Shown: piece by piece, positions 60,188 through 64,000 of the stretch | Layout: every line of letters begins with the position of its first letter | Numbering within the stretch: position 1 is the stretch's first letter | Origin: Streptomyces reniochalinae | GTDB taxonomy: Bacteria; Actinomycetota; Actinomycetes; Streptomycetales; Streptomycetaceae | Reading direction: 5' to 3' | DNA length: 64,000 bases | NCBI RefSeq assembly: GCF_003323735.1 | Contig: NZ_QOIM01000041.1 | Location: 248,001 to 312,000, forward strand | Program-made: the position numbers and the translations under genes | Notes under the pieces: generated by a model | Database searches by the model: none | The model's input: only the letters and a program-made list of their open reading frames with translations | What the model was told of the DNA's origin: nothing

Positions 60188-61123
60188 TCAGGGCAGCAGG
60201 CCGTGGCGGCGCGCCGCCGCCACCGCGTGGTGGCGGCTGTGGACGCCCAGCTTGCGGGTGGCGCTGCGCAGGTAGGCCTTGACGGTCTCCGGCTCCAGGC
60301 AGAGGTACTGGGCGGCCTCGGCGTTGGTGCAGCCCAGGGCGACGTAGGAGAGGACGTCGAGTTCGCGGGCCGACAGGCGCGGACGGCCCGCGGGGCCCGC
60401 CTCCGGCCGCTCGCCGTCCGGGGCGGTCTCGGCGCGCAGGAAGCGGTCACAGGCGTGGCGGAGCCGGTCGCGCAGCGCGGTGTCCTCGATCTCGTGCGCG
60501 ATGCCGCGCAGTTCGGCGTGCAGGTCGCGCAGCGCGTCCAGACCGGGGGACGGCGGGGCCTGGGGCGGGGCCTCGGCGGCGGCCTCCAGCAGGCGGACCC
60601 GCCGGTCGACCTCGTCCCGTACCGCCAGCTCACCCGCCAGCCGTCGTGCGGCCTCCATCAGTGCGGCGGTGGCGCGTTCGCCCAGCGGCGCGGCGTCGCG
60701 GACGGCCGCGTAGAGCACGCCGCGTACGCCGCTGCGCACCGTGACGGGCGCGGCGACGATGGCCCGGATGCCTTCCTGGCGCACCGGGTTGTCGTAGTCG
60801 TGGGTGATGCTGGTGGCCGGGACGTAGTCGTTGACGGCGAGAGGGCGCTGGTGGGTCAGTACGTAGCCGCCCAGCCCCCGCCCTGGTCCGACGCGCAGTC
60901 CGCTCATGGAGTCGGTCAGCGTGCCGGTGAACTCCGTCAGCCGCAGCGTGCCGTCCCCCACCTCGCCGCCGAAGACGCAGCGCACGCCGGTGCGTTGTCT
61001 GGCCAGGCGCAGCGCGTGCCGGAAGGCGTCCGCGTCGTGGGGGCGCAGCAGCGGCCGCACGCCCGGTGTTCCGCCGGGCGTGCGCGAGCGGGAGGGGGAG
61101 GGGGAACGGTCGGGGGAAGGCAA
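60188..61123 (-). CDS. GAF-domain LuxR-family regulator
   Basis: 311 residues. N-terminal half is GAF-like (DTLTDSMSGLRVGPGRGLGG-type region, GIRAIVAAPVTVRSGVRGVLYAAVR); the C-terminal LuxR helix-turn-helix reads LSARELDVLSYVALGCTNAE and ETVKAYLRSATRKLGVHSRH. Start taken as TTG at 61123 because AGGAG lies 6-7 nt before it; the next alternative, GTG at 61060, has a poorer site. Sits 28 nt downstream of the acyl-CoA synthetase gene and is probably cotranscribed. Resembles regulators next to acyl-CoA synthetases and dioxygenases in actinomycetes. Confidence 0.82.
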   Translation of the reverse strand: MPSPDRSPSPSRSRTPGGTPGVRPLLRPHDADAFRHALRLARQRTGVRCVFGGEVGDGTLRLTEFTGTLTDSMSGLRVGPGRGLGGYVLTHQRPLAVNDYVPATSITHDYDNPVRQEGIRAIVAAPVTVRSGVRGVLYAAVRDAAPLGERATAALMEAARRLAGELAVRDEVDRRVRLLEAAAEAPPQAPPSPGLDALRDLHAELRGIAHEIEDTALRDRLRHACDRFLRAETAPDGERPEAGPAGRPRLSARELDVLSYVALGCTNAEAAQYLCLEPETVKAYLRSATRKLGVHSRHHAVAAARRHGLLP

Positions 61124-61151
61124 CCTCGACTCCTGGGCTACGGAACGGTGA

Positions 61152-62975
61152 TCACTTCGGTTTCCGCTGGTCTGCCTCGCGTGCCGCGCCCGGCGCCGCC
61201 GCACCGGATGCCACCGTGCCCGGCTCGGGTGCCAGCAGCTCGATCGACTTCTCGCGCATCTCCACCTTGCGTATCTTGCCGGTGACGGTCATCGGGAACG
61301 CGTCGACGACGTGCACGTGGCGCGGGATCTTGTAGTGGGCCAGCTTCCCCGAACAGAACTCCCGTACGTCGTCGGCCGTCAGGGCCGCCGCGCCCTCCCG
61401 CATCCGTATCCACGCCATCAGCTCCTCACCGTAGCGCTCGTCCGGCACGCCGACGACCTGTGCGTCGAGAACGTCCGGGTGGGTGTGGAGGAACTCCTCT
61501 ATCTCGCGCGGATAGATGTTCTCCCCGCCGCGGATGACCATGTCCTTGATGCGTCCGGTCACGCTGACGTACCCGTCCTCGTCCATCACCGCGAGGTCGC
61601 CGGTGTGCATCCAGCGGGCCGCGTCGATGACCTCGGCGCTCGCCTCGGGCTGCTCCCAGTATCCGAGCATCACCGAGTAGCCGCGTGTGCACAGTTCGCC
61701 GGGCTCGCCGCGGGGCAGGCACCGGCCCGTCGCCGGGTCGACGACCTTCACCTCCAGGTGCGGGCCGACGCGCCCGACCGTGGAGACCCGCCGCTGGAGC
61801 GAGTCGTCCGCGCGGGTCTGGGTGGAGACGGGGGAGGTCTCCGTCATGCCGTAGCAGATGGACACCTCGGCCATGCCCATCCGGTCGATGACCTGCTTCA
61901 TCACCTCGACCGGGCACGGCGATCCGGCCATGATGCCGGTCCGCAGGCTGCTGAGGTCCCAGGAGGCGAAGTCGGGTTCTGCCAGTTGCGCGATGAACAT
62001 GGTCGGCACTCCGTACAGGGAGGTGCACCGCTCCTCCTGGACCGCGCGCAGGGTCGTCTTCGCCTCGAAGGCGGGGGACGGGATCACCATGCAGGCGCCG
62101 TGGCTGGTGGCGGCCAGATTGCCCATCACCATGCCGAAGCAGTGGTAGAAGGGCACCGGCAGGCAGATGCGGTCGGCCTCGGTGTAGCCGCACAGTTCGC
62201 CGACGAAGTAGCCGTTGTTGAGGATGTTGTGGTGGGAGAGGGTGGCGCCCTTGGGGAAGCCGGTGGTGCCCGAGGTGTACTGGATGTTGATGGGGTCGTC
62301 GGCGGAGAGGGTGGCGGCGATGCCGTCGAGGATCCGGCGGGCGTGCTCGGGCCCCTGCTCCCGGCCCCGGGCGACCAGATCCGCCCACTCGCCCGCCGGC
62401 CGCGGCGCCGAGACGCCCCTGCCGCCGCCCGCCGCCCGCGCCGTCGGGGTGCCCGTGCCGCCGATCAGTACGACGTCGGTCAGTTCGGGGCACTCGGGGC
62501 GCACCTGTTCGATCATCGCCGCGTAGTCGGAGCCCTTGTGGCCGGCGGCGGCGACCAGGGTGCGGATGCCCGCCCGCTGGAGCACGTACGCCAGTTCGTG
62601 CACGCGGTAGGCGGGGTTCACGTTGACGAGGATCGCGCCCAGCTTCGCCGTGGCGTACTGGGTCAGCGTCCACTCCGGGCAGTTGGGCGCCCAGATGCCC
62701 ACCCGCTCGCCCTTGCGCACGCCGAGACCGCGCAGCCCCAGGGCGAGCGCGTCCACTTCGGCGGCGAAGTCGCGGTAGGTCCAGCGGCGGCCCCCCGCCA
62801 CGTCGACCAGCGCCTCCCGGTCCCCGTGCGCGGCGACGGCCAGAGCCAGGTTCTCCCCGATGGTGTCGCCCAGCAGCGGGCTCTTCGACGGCCCCGAGGC
62901 GTAGCTGCGCGCGGGGCCGTCAGGCCGGGGCGGAGACTGCGTCGCGGGGGCACTCTGCGGAACGGATGCGGGCAC
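61152..62975 (-). CDS. AMP-binding acyl-CoA synthetase (FadD-like)
   Basis: 607-residue adenylate-forming ligase activating a fatty or aromatic acid to its CoA thioester. ATP motif YTSGTTGFPKG near 236, GMTETSPV near 377, hinge GRIKDMVIRGGENIYPREIE near 472 and the catalytic lysine region MTVTGKIRKVEMRE. Resembles FadD2/FadD35-type medium/long-chain enzymes. GTG with GGAGG 6 nt upstream. Divergent from the NmrA-like reductase. Confidence 0.9.
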   Translation of the reverse strand: MPASVPQSAPATQSPPRPDGPARSYASGPSKSPLLGDTIGENLALAVAAHGDREALVDVAGGRRWTYRDFAAEVDALALGLRGLGVRKGERVGIWAPNCPEWTLTQYATAKLGAILVNVNPAYRVHELAYVLQRAGIRTLVAAAGHKGSDYAAMIEQVRPECPELTDVVLIGGTGTPTARAAGGGRGVSAPRPAGEWADLVARGREQGPEHARRILDGIAATLSADDPINIQYTSGTTGFPKGATLSHHNILNNGYFVGELCGYTEADRICLPVPFYHCFGMVMGNLAATSHGACMVIPSPAFEAKTTLRAVQEERCTSLYGVPTMFIAQLAEPDFASWDLSSLRTGIMAGSPCPVEVMKQVIDRMGMAEVSICYGMTETSPVSTQTRADDSLQRRVSTVGRVGPHLEVKVVDPATGRCLPRGEPGELCTRGYSVMLGYWEQPEASAEVIDAARWMHTGDLAVMDEDGYVSVTGRIKDMVIRGGENIYPREIEEFLHTHPDVLDAQVVGVPDERYGEELMAWIRMREGAAALTADDVREFCSGKLAHYKIPRHVHVVDAFPMTVTGKIRKVEMREKSIELLAPEPGTVASGAAAPGAAREADQRKPK

Positions 62976-63036
62976 GGATGGCCTCCACGGTGGTCCGTCG
63001 GGTGTCGTGGGTCACACGTACCGGTAGCGGCGAGGT

Positions 63037-63066
63037 GCGCGCTACCCCTCACCGGGGGTAGCGCGC
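63037..63066. promoter_or_regulatory. 12-bp inverted repeat in divergent region
   Basis: GCGCGCTACCCC, TCACCG, GGGGTAGCGCGC between the acyl-CoA synthetase and the NmrA-like gene, 91 nt before the latter. CTACCCC/GGGGTAG core could be an operator; the stem could also form a leader hairpin. Confidence 0.5.
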
Positions 63067-63156
63067 GCCCGGCAGCCCCTGGCCGCGGGTGTCCGCTCGC
63101 GCGCCGGGGCGGGTATCCGCTCGCGCACCGCGCCTCGATGGTCTTGGCTGGCGTCC

Positions 63157-64000
63157 ATGAGAATCGTCGTGACCACACCCACCGGACGTGTCGGCTCCCG
63201 TGTCGTCGGCCTGCTCCTCCAATCCGGGGTGCGGCCCACCCTGCTGGCGCGGGACCCCGCACGGCTGCCCGACCGGGTACGCGAGCGCGCCGAGGTGGTC
63301 CGCTGCGACCAGGGCGACGGCGAGGCCGTGGTGCGGGCGACCGAGGGTGCGGACGCGCTGTTCTGGGTGGACCCGCCCACCGGCGACGAGGACCCGGTCG
63401 AGGGGTACGCCCGGATGGGCGCCAACGCGGCGCGCGCGGTGCGCGAGAACGGCATCGCCCGCACCGTCTTCCTCAGCAGCGGCGGCGCCGAGAAGCGCTC
63501 GGGGGCCGGGGAGATCGACGGTCTCGGCCGCACGGAGGAGATGCTGAACGCGACCGGCGCGCACGTGCTCCACCTGCGGTGCGGCTTCTTCTACACGAAC
63601 CTGCTCTTCGAGGTGGAGACGCTGCGTACCGAGGGCGTACTGCGCACCACTTCGCCGCTGGACCATCCGATGCCCTGGGTGGACCCACGCGACATCGGGG
63701 ACGTCGCGGCGGCCCGCCTGCTGTCACCCGGCTGGACGGGGCAGCACACCCAGGGGGTGCACGGCCCAGCGGACCTGACGTGGGCCGAGGCCGCCGCGAT
63801 CCTCACCGAGTCCGTGGGCCGCCCCGTGCGGGCCGAGCACATCACGGACGACGAGCTGCGCGCCGGGCTGCGGGCCGCCGGGCTCGGGGCCCGGCAGGTC
63901 GAGGGGGTCGTGGGGATGTCGGCCTGGATGCGCGACGGCTTCCGGCCCGAGGACTCCCGCACCCTGCTGACCACGACGCCGACCACCCTGGGGTCCTGGG
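63157..64000 (+). CDS. NmrA-like NAD(P)-binding oxidoreductase (C-terminus outside window)
   Basis: At least 281 residues, cut by the right edge. Rossmann start MRIVVTTPTGRVGSRVV with a TGxxG-type fold, VRCDQGDGEAVV, LFWVDPPTGDEDP and VFLSSGGAEKRSG; family of NmrA/QOR2-like atypical short-chain proteins acting as redox sensors or quinone reductases. The catalytic Tyr-Lys of classical SDRs is not seen. ATG at 63157 follows TGGCGTCC without a strong purine site. Confidence 0.85.
   Translation, partial: MRIVVTTPTGRVGSRVVGLLLQSGVRPTLLARDPARLPDRVRERAEVVRCDQGDGEAVVRATEGADALFWVDPPTGDEDPVEGYARMGANAARAVRENGIARTVFLSSGGAEKRSGAGEIDGLGRTEEMLNATGAHVLHLRCGFFYTNLLFEVETLRTEGVLRTTSPLDHPMPWVDPRDIGDVAAARLLSPGWTGQHTQGVHGPADLTWAEAAAILTESVGRPVRAEHITDDELRAGLRAAGLGARQVEGVVGMSAWMRDGFRPEDSRTLLTTTPTTLGSW

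Noticed and set aside
1..64000. Secondary-metabolite cluster, prophage or insertion sequence
   Set aside because: No PKS, NRPS, terpene synthase, integrase, phage structural or transposase motifs seen on either strand; no tRNA or rRNA was recognised by eye.

Overview
This window comes from the chromosome of a high-GC actinomycete, almost certainly Streptomyces or a close relative. Evidence: very high G+C with strong third-position bias; GTG and TTG starts; many 4-nt ATGA/GTGA gene overlaps; a chaplin; several XRE/DUF397 pairs; four SAV2177-type (DUF574) methyltransferases; an anti-sigma-like ATPase; a SpoIIE-type phosphatase; and a group of [NiFe]-hydrogenase maturation genes. I see no rRNA, tRNA, CRISPR array, transposase, prophage or PKS/NRPS cluster.

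Layout. 1-1.9 kb: a PAS-GGDEF protein translationally coupled to a DUF574 methyltransferase. 2.1-7.4 kb: a five-gene peptide/nickel ABC importer with each gene overlapping the next, preceded by a sequence matching the nickel-repressor (Nur) box, so probably nikABCDE. 7.5-16 kb: TetR/carboxylesterase divergent pair, an Rpf-LysM-M23 cell-wall hydrolase, a DUF6227-like protein, a FAD/Rieske oxidoreductase and a large acyl-CoA dehydrogenase. 16-22 kb: a developmental-regulator-like cluster of three DUF574 methyltransferases, two XRE regulators, two DUF397 proteins and one HATPase. 22.5-31.5 kb: HelD-like helicase, TetR with a clear operator, zinc alcohol dehydrogenase, universal stress protein, NCS1 permease, aldo/keto reductase, HIT protein. 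31.6-37.8 kb: two different ATP-dependent DNA ligases flanking a decayed XRE gene with an intact DUF397 gene; TetR plus an ABC-2-like membrane protein with a C-terminal regulatory-like beta domain; a thioredoxin. 38-40.4 kb: PP2C/SpoIIE phosphatase, MarR, DUF2267. 40.5-47.6 kb: protocatechuate pathway genes pcaHGBD-pobA in one overlapping operon, divergent from a double-unit IclR regulator. 47.6-49.2 kb: nucleotidyltransferase, a small secreted protein, a chaplin. 49.4-58.9 kb: hydrogenase maturation set (protease, hypA, hypB, hypF, hypC, hypD, hypE, hypX) and a winged-helix protein. 59-64 kb: LacI regulator, GAF-LuxR regulator, acyl-CoA synthetase and a partial NmrA-like reductase.

How they fit together. 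The importer could supply nickel that HypA/HypB insert into a [NiFe] hydrogenase; HypF/HypE make the cyanide ligands, HypC/HypD assemble the Fe centre, HypX probably makes the CO ligand in air, and the protease trims the large subunit. The hydrogenase structural subunits are not in this window. The pca operon converts 4-hydroxybenzoate through protocatechuate to 3-oxoadipate enol-lactone and on to 3-oxoadipate, but pcaC and the lower pathway are missing here. Start codons were chosen by ribosome-binding site, overlap and family length and are flagged where uncertain.
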